Assembly: GCA_934667175.1 (NCBI GenBank)
Contig: CAKULN010000011.1
Location: forward strand, 12,646-76,645
Direction: 5' to 3'
Length of the DNA: 64,000 nucleotides
Origin: an uncultured Bacteroidales bacterium
GTDB lineage: Bacteria; Bacteroidota; Bacteroidia; Bacteroidales; UBA932
The position numbers and the translations under genes are program-made. The notes below the pieces were generated by a model that was given only the letters and a program-made list of their open reading frames with translations, was not told the origin of the DNA and searched no databases. Of this stretch, positions 1 through 9,250 are shown in pieces (the stretch's first letter is position 1; the number at the start of each line of letters is the position of its first letter).

Positions 1-570
1 CCTAATTCATTCTTCGTCTACAAGCAGGTCTATGACACTGACGGTAAGCCTATCGAAGGTCTTTATGCCGATCTGAACAACGATGGCAAGATTGATGACA
101 ACGACAAGTACTGTTTCCATAAGGCCGCCCCGGATTGGACATTCGGTTTCAACACCCAGCTGGCCTACAAGCAGTGGACCCTCGCGGTTAGCGCGCACTC
201 CAATGTCGGCAACTATGTCTATAACAACATAGCCTCCAACGGAGACCTCCTTACCGACCTTTGGACCAATAGTTTCGTGAGCAACCGTTACTCGACTGCG
301 AAGGAGCACAACTTCTCCTCATACGCTCAGTACTGGTCAGACATTTACATCGAGAACGCCTCGTTCCTGAAGATTGACAACATCACCCTCAGCCGCTCAT
401 TCAACTTCGGCCAGAAGAACCCGATGTCGTTCAATGTCTTCGCTACGGTGCAGAATGTCGCCACCTTCACCAAGTATGGCGGAATCGATCCTGAAATCTT
501 CTCCGGAATCGACAACAACATGTATCCGAGACCTCGTACTTACATCCTTGGTGTCAAGTTCAACTTCTAA
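1..570 (+). CDS. susC: SusC/RagA-type TonB-dependent outer membrane receptor, 3' end only
   Basis: This is the last 189 residues of a SusC-family porin that imports oligosaccharides through the outer membrane using TonB energy. The frame is open from base 1 and ends with a typical C-terminus: an ATVQNV segment, a run of the form TKYGGIDPE, and a final beta strand ending in FNF, the aromatic end that directs barrel assembly. The segment DLNNDGKIDDNDKY near residue 28 is the acidic loop common in SusC proteins. It is followed 13 bp later by susD, as in all SusC/SusD pairs. The start and plug domain lie outside the window. The substrate is inferred to be starch or maltodextrin from the amylases downstream. 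Confidence 0.93.
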   Translation, partial: PNSFFVYKQVYDTDGKPIEGLYADLNNDGKIDDNDKYCFHKAAPDWTFGFNTQLAYKQWTLAVSAHSNVGNYVYNNIASNGDLLTDLWTNSFVSNRYSTAKEHNFSSYAQYWSDIYIENASFLKIDNITLSRSFNFGQKNPMSFNVFATVQNVATFTKYGGIDPEIFSGIDNNMYPRPRTYILGVKFNF

Positions 571-583
571 TGTGTCATATATC

Positions 584-2209
584 ATGAAAAAGATAATCAG
601 ATATACAGCGATCGCCCTTGCGGCGACAATGTTCGCGGGTGCGGTGACCTCCTGCATCGGAGATCTTGACGTCACGCCTATCGATCCGAATCTGGAACTC
701 CCTGAGCAGATTCTTGACAGTCAGGACGCTTTCACCGCGCTTCTCGCGAAGTGCTATCAGGGACTTTCATGCTCATCATCCACAGGGCCTGACGGTGACC
801 CTGACATTGAGGGAGTTGATGGAGGCTACGGCCAGTACATGAGAGCCTTGTTTAACATGGAGGAACTTTCCACCGATGTGGCCACCTGCAGCTGGAACGA
901 TGGCAACCTTTTTGATATTCATAACATCAATTGGAATGCTTCCAACGAGTTCGTCCTTTCGATGTATTACCGTATCTATTTCCAGATTGGTCTTTGCAAT
1001 GAGTTCATCCGTCGCTCCAATGCCAGTGATGTCAGTGACTACACTTTGAAGAACGCCTACATCGCAGAGGCGCGCGCTCTCAGACTCTTCAGCTATTATC
1101 ACGCCATCGACATGTTCGGCAACGTGCCATTTGCTACTGAAGATCAGTCTGTGGGTTCAACCGGAGCAGAGCAGATATCCCGCGCCGACCTCTTCGACTG
1201 GATGGTTGACGAGTGCAACGATTTGCTTGACGGCAGTGACCTTGCCGAACCTGGAAAGAATGAATATGGCCGCTGCGACAAGGGTATGGTACAGATGATC
1301 CTTGCCAAGCTTTACCTCAACGCCGAGGTTTGGAAGGGTACAGCCATGTACGACAAGGCCGCTGAGGTCTGCGAGAAGATAATCAATGAATATCCTCTCC
1401 ATACCAAGAGCCACGGTGAGTACAGTGCATGGCGTGAACTCTTTATGGCAGACAACCACCTTTGGTCAGCCAACACAACCTACAATGGCGACGAAATCAT
1501 CTTCGTTGTTGAGCAGGACGGCATTCTGGTTCAGTCTTACGGTGCGACCAATTACCTTATCTTTGGTAGCACGGGTGGAAACATGGACGCTGCTGCTATA
1601 GGTATCTCTAAAGGTTGGGCTGGTCTTTCGATGACTGGTACCTTCACAAGTAAGTTTGAGGACGGTGATGTTCGAGCCACTTTCTATGAAGGCAAGGATG
1701 AAAAAACTGGGAAAGTTGAATTTGAACAGTTCATCGATGCGTTGCGTCTTGAATCAAATGGTTGGTCAAATGGCTGGAAATCGATGAAATTCTTGAATGT
1801 AAACCACGATGGTACCAATGCTCAGGCCAATGGTTTCGCTGACACTGACTGGCCTGTATTCCGCAGTGCGGATGCTTATCTGATGTACGCTGAGTGCGCT
1901 GCACGTGGAGCCGCTGATAAGACAAAAGGCCAGAACTATCTTGACGCTGTCCGTGCCAGAGCCGGAGTAGGCAGCATCGCCCTTACTCTTGACAACATTA
2001 TCGATGAGCGCGGACGCGAGCTCTACTACGAAGGTTTCCGCCGTCAGGACCTCATCCGTTTCGGCCTCTTCACCTCTGACAAGTACCTTTGGGAGTTCAA
2101 GGGTGGTGTCCAGGCCGGAAAGGCGGTTGATGAGCACTTCAACCTGTACCCTATCACATCCGGTGACCTCAACGCTAACGGTAATCTTAAGCAGAACCCT
2201 GGATATTAA
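584..2209 (+). CDS. susD: SusD-family starch-binding outer membrane lipoprotein
   Basis: This 541-residue lipoprotein is the lid of the SusC porin and binds glycan at the cell surface. The first 23 residues are a signal peptide, with the lipid-anchored cysteine at residue 24 (context AVTSC). The TPR-rich middle (EARALRLFSYYHAIDMFGNVP, split here by the FSYYHA core) and the C-terminal RGRELYYEGFRRQDLIRFG segment are SusD hallmarks. I chose the ATG at 584 because it starts the signal peptide; longer open frames upstream overlap susC. It is followed 6 bp later by the SusE-like gene. Pairing with SusC and the amylases suggests starch, but the binding residues cannot be judged by eye. Confidence 0.93.
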   Translation: MKKIIRYTAIALAATMFAGAVTSCIGDLDVTPIDPNLELPEQILDSQDAFTALLAKCYQGLSCSSSTGPDGDPDIEGVDGGYGQYMRALFNMEELSTDVATCSWNDGNLFDIHNINWNASNEFVLSMYYRIYFQIGLCNEFIRRSNASDVSDYTLKNAYIAEARALRLFSYYHAIDMFGNVPFATEDQSVGSTGAEQISRADLFDWMVDECNDLLDGSDLAEPGKNEYGRCDKGMVQMILAKLYLNAEVWKGTAMYDKAAEVCEKIINEYPLHTKSHGEYSAWRELFMADNHLWSANTTYNGDEIIFVVEQDGILVQSYGATNYLIFGSTGGNMDAAAIGISKGWAGLSMTGTFTSKFEDGDVRATFYEGKDEKTGKVEFEQFIDALRLESNGWSNGWKSMKFLNVNHDGTNAQANGFADTDWPVFRSADAYLMYAECAARGAADKTKGQNYLDAVRARAGVGSIALTLDNIIDERGRELYYEGFRRQDLIRFGLFTSDKYLWEFKGGVQAGKAVDEHFNLYPITSGDLNANGNLKQNPGY

Positions 2210-2215
2210 TAGATT

Positions 2216-3994
2216 ATGAAAAAGTTATTTTACACGATAATCGCATTTGCGGGAATCCTTGCGGCTTCCTGCACAACGGATGCGGACAAGATTGTCTTCG
2301 ATCCGTCATCCTCTGTGGCCCCGTCATTGGGAACCCTTGCCGGAACCACGCTCGCTTCTGACGGCGCGGACCTGACTTTCGAGTTTACCCAGCCGACTTA
2401 CAACATCGACGCTGCGAAGCTCTACACACTTTACATCTCTGATTCACAGGATTTCACCAAGCAGGAGAAACTTGCCGCCACTGTAAGCGGCACGACCGTC
2501 ACTGTCAAGCAGTCAGCCCTTAACTCAGCAATCCTCAATCTGGGCGGTGTGGCTGACGCAGAGTTCACGGTCTATCTCAGGCTCGATTCATGGGTGGCAA
2601 ACAGCAAGAACACGGCTGTCGAGACCTCATTGACACAGTCTAATGTGATCTCCGCCATATTCGTTCCTTACAACCAGATGATCCTTGACAAGGATGTCTA
2701 TGAACACGTCTGGGTTCAGGGAGACTACTGCGGTTGGAGCCACGACAAGAGCCAGTTCCTCTACAACTACAGCAAGGACGGCAATACCTTCACGGGTGTC
2801 GTTGACTTCGGTGAGAAGGCTTCTGGCGGAATCAAGTTCACGGGAGCGGCATCCTGGGACGCCTCAAGCGGTAACTGGGGCTCTGAGGCTCAGGCCGAGG
2901 ATGCCGAGGCCAAGAGCATTCGGCTCATTAACGGTGACGGCTCGCAGAACATCATCTGCTACAGCAAGCGTTTCTACGGATTCACACTTGACAAGAGCTC
3001 TCTTACCCTAGCCAAGGACTGGGGCGCTGATGTCATCGGAATCGTCGGTGGATTCAATAACTGGGGAGCTGATCCGGACATTGAGATGAACTACAACGCT
3101 GACTATGTCCGTTTCTGGGCTGACGCTGAATTCACTTCCGACACCGAAATTAAGTTCCGTGCTGATGCCGATCCAAAATGGACTTATAACTGGGGCGCTA
3201 ACGGTAATGTCGGTGGCGACAACATCCCTGTCAGCGCCGGCAAGTACCGTATCTATCTCGACCTCAACAAGAAGACCGTCGAGCTTAGCACCTCGATGTA
3301 CGGAAAGGATGAACCAAGCGCCAGCGGCAGCGAACCTGAGCCGGAGAAACCGGCAGTTTGGTCTCTCTGCGGAACAATCGGTGGAGACAACTGGACCGCT
3401 GACGTGGATATGACCAACACCGAAGGTGAGGTATGGATCGCCAGAAGCGTGAGCCTGACTGCCAGTGATGAGTTCAAACTTCGTTTCGGCCACGATCCCG
3501 ATTGGAAGGAGGCCGCCGGAGGCACGGAGGCCAACTCAAAGAGTACGATCGATCCAAAGAATCCTTACGATGTCTTCAAACCTGTGCTCGGAACAGCTTT
3601 CGCGTCAGGTGGGATGAACATTCAGGTCGGAATCGAGGGCATCTACGATGTCACCTACGACAATGCCGGTCATACAATCCTTATCGAGGAGCACAAAGCC
3701 GCATTCTCTCTCATCGGTGAGATCGGAGGCAACTCTTGGACCAAGGATTTCGTGATGACTCAGGACGGAGACGTTTGGACCAGCCCTGTAGTGAACATCA
3801 CAGGTAGTTTCAAGATCCGTTACGACTATTCTTGGGATGGCGCGAACACCTACGGTGCCGCTGATGGTTTTACTCCTGAGGTTGGTGTCGAGTTTACTGC
3901 TGTGCAGCCGGGCAACGATATCAAGGTTCCTGAGGCAGGTGACTACAAGGTGATCTTCAACGCGAAGACCCTCGCCGTGACCATCCAGAAGTAA
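2216..3994 (+). CDS. susE: SusE/SusF-like starch-binding outer membrane lipoprotein
   Basis: This 592-residue lipoprotein has its signal peptide cut before Cys19 (ILAASC). It starts with a SusE-type N-terminal Ig-like domain (about residues 20-150), followed by at least three beta-rich modules of the kind found in SusE/SusF, each with W/G-rich strands such as GDYCGWSHDKSQF, GGFNNWG and GGDNWTADVDM. In the known Sus system these surface proteins hold starch for SusG and SusC. Position between SusD and the amylases supports that role. The linker near residue 365 is rich in Glu, Pro and Ser. A strong stem-loop follows the stop codon. Whether it is closer to SusE or SusF cannot be settled here. 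Confidence 0.85.
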   Translation: MKKLFYTIIAFAGILAASCTTDADKIVFDPSSSVAPSLGTLAGTTLASDGADLTFEFTQPTYNIDAAKLYTLYISDSQDFTKQEKLAATVSGTTVTVKQSALNSAILNLGGVADAEFTVYLRLDSWVANSKNTAVETSLTQSNVISAIFVPYNQMILDKDVYEHVWVQGDYCGWSHDKSQFLYNYSKDGNTFTGVVDFGEKASGGIKFTGAASWDASSGNWGSEAQAEDAEAKSIRLINGDGSQNIICYSKRFYGFTLDKSSLTLAKDWGADVIGIVGGFNNWGADPDIEMNYNADYVRFWADAEFTSDTEIKFRADADPKWTYNWGANGNVGGDNIPVSAGKYRIYLDLNKKTVELSTSMYGKDEPSASGSEPEPEKPAVWSLCGTIGGDNWTADVDMTNTEGEVWIARSVSLTASDEFKLRFGHDPDWKEAAGGTEANSKSTIDPKNPYDVFKPVLGTAFASGGMNIQVGIEGIYDVTYDNAGHTILIEEHKAAFSLIGEIGGNSWTKDFVMTQDGDVWTSPVVNITGSFKIRYDYSWDGANTYGAADGFTPEVGVEFTAVQPGNDIKVPEAGDYKVIFNAKTLAVTIQK

Positions 3995-4007
3995 TATTCA
4001 TGTTTTT

Positions 4008-4046
4008 CAGACGCACCCGATGGAAGAATATGTCCGGGTGCGTCTG
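4008..4046 (+). terminator. Stem-loop terminator after the SusE-like gene
   Basis: A perfect 12-bp inverted repeat (CAGACGCACCCG at 4008-4019 and its complement at 4035-4046) encloses a 15-base loop that contains GAATAT, and an AT-rich tract follows. It lies between the SusE-like gene and the amylase. It would separate the surface-complex genes from the enzyme genes or weaken read-through into them. Confidence 0.7.
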
Positions 4047-4078
4047 ATTTATTATATTCGTAGATATATTCGTAAATT

Positions 4079-6082
4079 ATGAAACGCTTATCATTCCTCT
4101 TAGGCCTTTTAAGCCTGATTGTGTCAGCCGCGTTCTTAATGGGATGCGACAAGAACGGCACCGCACCGGAACCTGATCCGACCCCGGATCCGGTCACTCC
4201 GGAACGCACCGGAGAATCGGGAATATCCTATCAGCTGCTGGTATATTCATTCGCCGACAGCGACGGCGACGGCTGCGGGGACTTCAGAGGAATCCAATCC
4301 AGACTTGACTATCTGAAGGAGATGGGAGTCCAGGCTCTCTGGCTTTCCCCGATCCACAAAGCTTCATCCTATCACGGGTATGACGTTCTGGACTATTCCA
4401 GTGTCAATCCCGACTACGGCACAGAAGCCGATTTCAAATCCCTTCTGGACGCGGCACACGCCAAAGGGATCAAGATTTATCTTGACTATGTGCTGAACCA
4501 CACTTCCAAGAATCATCCGTGGTTCCTTGACGCGAAACAAAGCGCGGACAGCCAGTACCGCGACTATTATATCTTCTCCGACAACCCTCAGGCTGACATC
4601 CGTGACGGCAAGATTCCGATGATCGCCACCGAGGGTGCCCGTGGCTACGATTCCGGCCAGTGGTTCTCCGCTGTCACCGGAGCTGACGGCAAACTCAAAG
4701 TGAAGTTCACCCTTGCATTGGACAATTCCGGGAAACCTTCTACTCTCAGGATGGACAAGGTGGACGAGGTGGCCAACTCCGGAAGTCAGAACTCGGGAAT
4801 ATGGTTGTACTACGGGGATGCCAGCATGGAGCAGTTCTACAAGACCGGAGCCAAGGAATGCTCTCTGTCTCTGGAGTTTGAGTCTTCGTGGGGAGTCCTC
4901 GTGAGAACAAGCCAGACCCAATGGGACTCTTACAAATACGGAGCTCCTTCGGGAAAGAACCAGCTTTCCTACGCCACTCCGCTGACGCTTTCAAACTCCA
5001 ACGCCCAGGACATTCTTCTGCCCGGGATGACCACAACGATGTACCACTCACATTTCTGGACGGACTGGTTTGCTGATCTGAACTACGGTCCGGCGGAGAC
5101 CTGCGAGCAGTCGGGCGCTTTCAAGTCTGTCTGCGAATCCGCTGACAAATGGATCAGGATGGGAGTGGACGGTTTCCGCCTGGATGCCGTCAAGCACATC
5201 TATCACAACGCCAATTCGGACGAGAACCCGACTTTCTTAAAGAAGTTCTACGACCACTGCAACGCAACCTTCAAATCCGCTGGAGGTCAAGGCGAGTTCT
5301 ATATGGTCGGTGAGCAGTTCAGCGATGCGGACGAGGTGGCACCATATTACAAAGGCATTCCGGCCCTCTTCGAGTTCAGCTTCTGGTGGAGGCTGAAGGA
5401 CTGCATCAACAGTGGCAGCGGAAGCTCGTTTGTGGGTACGATTCAGAGCTATCAGAAACTATACTCCGGCTACCGTTCCGACTACATCGAGGCCACAAAA
5501 CTGTCCAATCACGATGAGGACAGGGCCGGCAGCGACCTTGGAAAGAACGCTGCGAAGATGAAACTCGCTGGAGCGGTGCTGCTTACAGCCGGTGGCCAGC
5601 CATACATCTATCAGGGCGAGGAGCTTGGCTACTGGGGAAGCAAATCAGGGGGCGATGAATATGTCCGTACCCCGATCCTGTGGAATGCCAACGGTTCTTC
5701 CCTTGCCGACGGCAAACTGAGCGGCAAGGTGGACAAAGCCATGCTGACATCTTCAATCTCTGTCGAGAGTCAGGCCAAGGACGAGAACTCCATCCTCAAT
5801 GTCTATCGCAAGTTCGGAGTCCTGAGGGATGAATATAAAGCCTTGGCCAAAGGATCGTTCGATTACTGTTCGGCTGCCGCTTCCGTAAACTCCGTTTCGG
5901 CTTGGTACCGTTCTTACGAAGACCAGAAGGTTCTGGTCGTCCACAATTTCTCCGGAGGCAACGCCACCGTGAACCTTTCGTCAGACAAACTGGACAACGC
6001 CATAGCCACAAACGGCACAGTCAAAATGAATGGAACAAAGGTGACTCTGGGAGCATATTCATCGGTGGTGTTCTTGCAATAA
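4079..6082 (+). CDS. susG: SusG-like GH13 alpha-amylase lipoprotein with inserted starch-binding domain
   Basis: This 667-residue surface lipoprotein (Cys23, context FLMGC) should cut starch into oligomers for SusC/SusD. The GH13 barrel starts at about residue 50. The nucleophile is Asp369 in GFRLDAVKH, the acid/base is Glu412 in VGEQF, and the third acid is Asp479 in SNHDED. About 150 residues (roughly 170-320) interrupt the barrel between ADIRDGKIP and the WTDWFADLNYGP segment. In SusG of Bacteroides thetaiotaomicron this is where the CBM58 starch-binding module sits, so the layout is SusG-like. The Pro/Asp-rich run after the lipid anchor looks like a surface tether. It is followed 15 bp later by the fused GH13 gene. 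Confidence 0.92.
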   Translation: MKRLSFLLGLLSLIVSAAFLMGCDKNGTAPEPDPTPDPVTPERTGESGISYQLLVYSFADSDGDGCGDFRGIQSRLDYLKEMGVQALWLSPIHKASSYHGYDVLDYSSVNPDYGTEADFKSLLDAAHAKGIKIYLDYVLNHTSKNHPWFLDAKQSADSQYRDYYIFSDNPQADIRDGKIPMIATEGARGYDSGQWFSAVTGADGKLKVKFTLALDNSGKPSTLRMDKVDEVANSGSQNSGIWLYYGDASMEQFYKTGAKECSLSLEFESSWGVLVRTSQTQWDSYKYGAPSGKNQLSYATPLTLSNSNAQDILLPGMTTTMYHSHFWTDWFADLNYGPAETCEQSGAFKSVCESADKWIRMGVDGFRLDAVKHIYHNANSDENPTFLKKFYDHCNATFKSAGGQGEFYMVGEQFSDADEVAPYYKGIPALFEFSFWWRLKDCINSGSGSSFVGTIQSYQKLYSGYRSDYIEATKLSNHDEDRAGSDLGKNAAKMKLAGAVLLTAGGQPYIYQGEELGYWGSKSGGDEYVRTPILWNANGSSLADGKLSGKVDKAMLTSSISVESQAKDENSILNVYRKFGVLRDEYKALAKGSFDYCSAAASVNSVSAWYRSYEDQKVLVVHNFSGGNATVNLSSDKLDNAIATNGTVKMNGTKVTLGAYSSVVFLQ

Positions 6083-6097
6083 ATTATTTTACATTAT

Positions 6098-9000
6098 ATG
6101 AGACGTACTCTATCTATCTTGCTGACAGCTCTTGTGGCATTCTCATGCGCTCCAAAGGCGGAGGAGGCCGTGGAAGAGCAGGACTGGACCAGGAACGCTG
6201 TGGTCTATGAATTGAACACCCGTCAGGCGACCGCAGAGGGCACATTCTCGGCAGCCGAGAAGAAACTCCCTGAACTCAAGGAGTTGGGAGTGGATGTTGT
6301 CTGGCTGATGCCTGTCTATCCGATCGGGGAGAAAGGCCGTAAGGGAACCCTTGGCTCTTATTACGCCATCAAGGACTACTGCGACATCAATCCTGAGTTC
6401 GGAACCCTTCAGGATTTCGACCATTTTGTGCAGTCAGCGCACGACCTAGGACTCAAGGTCATCATCGACTGGGTGGCCAACCACACCTCTCCGGATCATC
6501 CGTGGGTCACTGAGAAACCTGCCGACTGGTACGTCCGCGACGCGAGTGGCAACACGATCGTTGAATATGACTGGACTGACATCGCTAAGCTCAACTACGA
6601 GTCCAAGGAAATGCGGGCCGAAATGGAGAAGAGCATGCGTTTCTGGCTGGACAGAGGAATCGACGGATTCCGCTGCGATGTTGCCTTTCAGGTGCCGCAG
6701 GACTTCTGGACTGATGTCTTCTCGAAGTTCAGGTCTGAATATTCACGTAGGCTTTACTTCCTTGCCGAGGGTGAGGAGACTTGGCTGCACGAGGCCGGAT
6801 TCGATGCCACCTACGCTTGGAAACTGCATCATCTGCTGAACGACATCGCGCAGGGGAAAGCCGACGCTGACAGCCTTGTCCGCTATGTGGAGTGGAACGC
6901 TGCCACCTACCCGTCAAACGGTTACAGGCTCTCGTTCACTTCCAACCACGATGAGAACTCTTGGAATGGTACTGAATATGAAAGGATGGGTGACGCCTGG
7001 AAGGCCATGGCTGTTCTCTGCTGGACTCTTCCGAACGCCCAGCCGCTGATCTACACAGGTCAGGAGGTCGGCTACAACCACCGTTTCGAGTTCTTCGAGA
7101 AGGATCCGATGCCGGACTGGCACCATAACGCCACCACGGATTTCTACACCTATCTTAATAAGGTAAAGCACGCCCATCCGGCCCTTAGTGCCGACAATCC
7201 GTCATTCGAGGTCGTTTCCTGTACGGATTCCGGACTGGTCTTCAAGCGCAGCCTTGATCAGGACAGCGTCATCGTCAGCGTTCAGCTGAAGGCTCCGTGG
7301 AACTGGAGCATAGACGTTCCGGAGGCTAGAATCTCGCAGGTGGAGCCACCGAGCTGGTGGGTCGGGATGAAGACTCCGCTCCAGTTGATGATCCACGGTG
7401 CCGCCATCGCTGACTATGATGTCAGGGTCGAGGGCGAGGGTGTCGGCGTAAAGGAAATCCATAAGGCTGATAGTCCTAATTATCTGTTTGTTGACGTGGC
7501 CGTCAGCCCGTCAGCCAAACCCGGAGAGTACGGAATCATATTCACAAAAGATGGAAAGTCCTTCCGCTATCCGTACCAGATTGCCGCGAGGGAGGAAGGT
7601 TCCGCTGAGCGTGGCGGCTTCACGACATCGGATCTTATCTATCTGATCTGCCCTGACCGCTTTGCGAACGCTGACAAAGGAAACGACAACACCGATGACA
7701 CAGCCGAGAAGGCTGACCGGAGCGAGCCGTTTGGCCGTCACGGAGGTGATTTGCAGGGCATTATCGACCATCTGGACTATGTGGCGGATCTTGGTGCTAC
7801 CGCCATCTGGTGCACTCCGCTTCTGGTTGACGACCAACCGAAGGAATCCTACCACGGTTACGCCTGCGGTGACTACTACCACATTGACCCTCGCTTCGGC
7901 AGCAATTCCCAGTACAAGGAATATGTCGCCAAAGCCCACGAGAAAGGCATTAAAGTAATAATGGACATCGTCACAAACCATTGCGGCACAGGTCATTGGT
8001 GGATGAAGGACCTGCCGTTCAACGACTGGATCCACCAGTTCCCTGAATATACCGGCTCGAACATCGCCTTCTCCTCGGCCATGGATCCGAACGCCTCCCA
8101 GTACGATTCCAACCTTCAGGTCAGCGGCTGGTTCGTGCCATCGATGCCGGACATGAACCTCGACAATCCGTTCATGCTGAAATATTTCCAGCAGTGGGCG
8201 ATCTGGTGGACCGAATATTCCGGACAGGACGGTCTGCGCGTGGACACCTACCCTTACAACGAGAAAGTCCCGATGAGCAAGTGGTGCGAGGCCGTGATGA
8301 ATGAATATCCCAACCTCAACATCGTAGGGGAGTGCTGGGACACCAACATCGACCAGCTTGCCTACTGGCAGGGCGGCAACGCCAACCGTGACGGTTTCGA
8401 TTCGCATTTGCCTTCGATTATGGATTTCCCTCTTCAGGAGGCTGTCAACGCTGCTCTCTGTGAGGACAATCCGCAGTGGGGGCAGGGAATGGTCCGGGTA
8501 TATTCGGCCCTCTCACACGATGCCACTTATCACGACGTGTCCAAGATGCTGATATTCCTGTCCAACCACGATCATTACCGTGTCGCTGACGCATGGAAGC
8601 AGAACCCTGACAAGCTGAAGATCGCCTACACACTTCTGGCCACTGTCCGTGGAATCCCTCAGATTTTCTACGGAGACGAGATGGGATTCGCCACCGGCAA
8701 GTCATACAAGAGCGACGGTGAGTTGAGGATGGATTTCCCAGGCGGCTGGGAAGGCGACAAGGTTGATCTTTTCTCCGAGGAAGGCCGTGCCACCGCCACC
8801 GTTTCGGTAGGTGGAAAAACAATCCCGCAGGGACAACTCGCTGAGCTTCACGACTATGCTAAGACCCTTTTCCAGTGGAGAAAAGGCAAGGATGTTATCC
8901 ATAACGGCCGCACGATGCACTTCCTCGGCCGCGACAACACCTACGCCTTCTTCCGCTACAACGACACCGACAAGGTCTTCGTCTATGTGAACAACTCCCC

Positions 9001-9154
9001 GGAGCCGAAAGCCATCCCGTGGTCCCACTACTCCGAGATCGCCTCCGATTTGAAGTCTGGCCGCAACGTCCTCACCGGCGAGACCGTCCAGATTTCCGAT
9101 TCCACTATCGTTCCTCCTTCCACCGCCCTCGTTGTGGAATATTCATTAAAGTAA
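6098..9154 (+). CDS. Lipoprotein fusing an alpha-amylase and a neopullulanase/cyclomaltodextrinase (two GH13 modules)
   Basis: This 1018-residue protein has a lipobox ending at Cys17 (VAFSC). The first GH13 module (about residues 25-400) has nucleophile Asp194 in GFRCDVAF, Glu224 in LAEGE and the SNHDEN motif. An Ig-like domain around residues 415-500 resembles the N-terminal domain of cyclomaltodextrinases. The second GH13 module (about 505-940) has Asp716 in GLRVDTY, Glu745 in VGECWD and SNHDHYR, and a C-terminal beta domain follows. The second half looks like SusA-type neopullulanase, which is usually a separate periplasmic enzyme. Both active sites appear intact. It probably completes maltodextrin breakdown. 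The lipobox raises the question of which membrane it sits on. Confidence 0.88.
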   Translation: MRRTLSILLTALVAFSCAPKAEEAVEEQDWTRNAVVYELNTRQATAEGTFSAAEKKLPELKELGVDVVWLMPVYPIGEKGRKGTLGSYYAIKDYCDINPEFGTLQDFDHFVQSAHDLGLKVIIDWVANHTSPDHPWVTEKPADWYVRDASGNTIVEYDWTDIAKLNYESKEMRAEMEKSMRFWLDRGIDGFRCDVAFQVPQDFWTDVFSKFRSEYSRRLYFLAEGEETWLHEAGFDATYAWKLHHLLNDIAQGKADADSLVRYVEWNAATYPSNGYRLSFTSNHDENSWNGTEYERMGDAWKAMAVLCWTLPNAQPLIYTGQEVGYNHRFEFFEKDPMPDWHHNATTDFYTYLNKVKHAHPALSADNPSFEVVSCTDSGLVFKRSLDQDSVIVSVQLKAPWNWSIDVPEARISQVEPPSWWVGMKTPLQLMIHGAAIADYDVRVEGEGVGVKEIHKADSPNYLFVDVAVSPSAKPGEYGIIFTKDGKSFRYPYQIAAREEGSAERGGFTTSDLIYLICPDRFANADKGNDNTDDTAEKADRSEPFGRHGGDLQGIIDHLDYVADLGATAIWCTPLLVDDQPKESYHGYACGDYYHIDPRFGSNSQYKEYVAKAHEKGIKVIMDIVTNHCGTGHWWMKDLPFNDWIHQFPEYTGSNIAFSSAMDPNASQYDSNLQVSGWFVPSMPDMNLDNPFMLKYFQQWAIWWTEYSGQDGLRVDTYPYNEKVPMSKWCEAVMNEYPNLNIVGECWDTNIDQLAYWQGGNANRDGFDSHLPSIMDFPLQEAVNAALCEDNPQWGQGMVRVYSALSHDATYHDVSKMLIFLSNHDHYRVADAWKQNPDKLKIAYTLLATVRGIPQIFYGDEMGFATGKSYKSDGELRMDFPGGWEGDKVDLFSEEGRATATVSVGGKTIPQGQLAELHDYAKTLFQWRKGKDVIHNGRTMHFLGRDNTYAFFRYNDTDKVFVYVNNSPEPKAIPWSHYSEIASDLKSGRNVLTGETVQISDSTIVPPSTALVVEYSLK

Positions 9155-9163
9155 GATGATTAC

Positions 9164-9171
9164 TATATTTG
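9164..9171 (+). promoter_or_regulatory. Bacteroidota -7 box (TATATTTG) upstream of the TonB receptor
   Basis: The sequence matches TAnnTTTG and lies 43 bp before the ATG at 9214, just after the stop of the fused amylase gene. No good -33 TTG is seen at the usual spacing. If used, transcription would start near 9178 and the short leader would contain the 16-bp repeats. Confidence 0.4.
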
Positions 9172-9197
9172 CTGATTAAAAAATATTTTTAAATTTT

Positions 9198-9250
9198 ATG
9201 CGTCAATCCTTTTATGCGTCAATCCTTTTATGCGTCAATCCTTTTATGCA
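9198..9250 (+). repeat. 16-bp tandem repeat spanning the start codon of the TonB receptor
   Basis: Three copies of the 16-base unit ATGCGTCAATCCTTTT lie in tandem, followed by the start of a fourth (ATGC at 9246). Each carries an ATG (9198, 9214, 9230, 9246). Because 16 is not a multiple of three, these ATGs fall in different frames and only the one at 9214 opens the receptor gene. Copy-number changes would move the usable ATG relative to the promoter. Confidence 0.85.

Noticed and set aside
374..583. Upstream extension of the susD frame
   Set aside because: It overlaps the end of susC in another frame and is rich in Ser/Thr; the signal peptide starts at 584.
7511..8407. 298-codon open frame on the minus strand inside the fused amylase gene
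   Set aside because: It lies opposite a strongly supported GH13 domain with intact motifs and has the valine-rich, low-complexity look of an antisense shadow.
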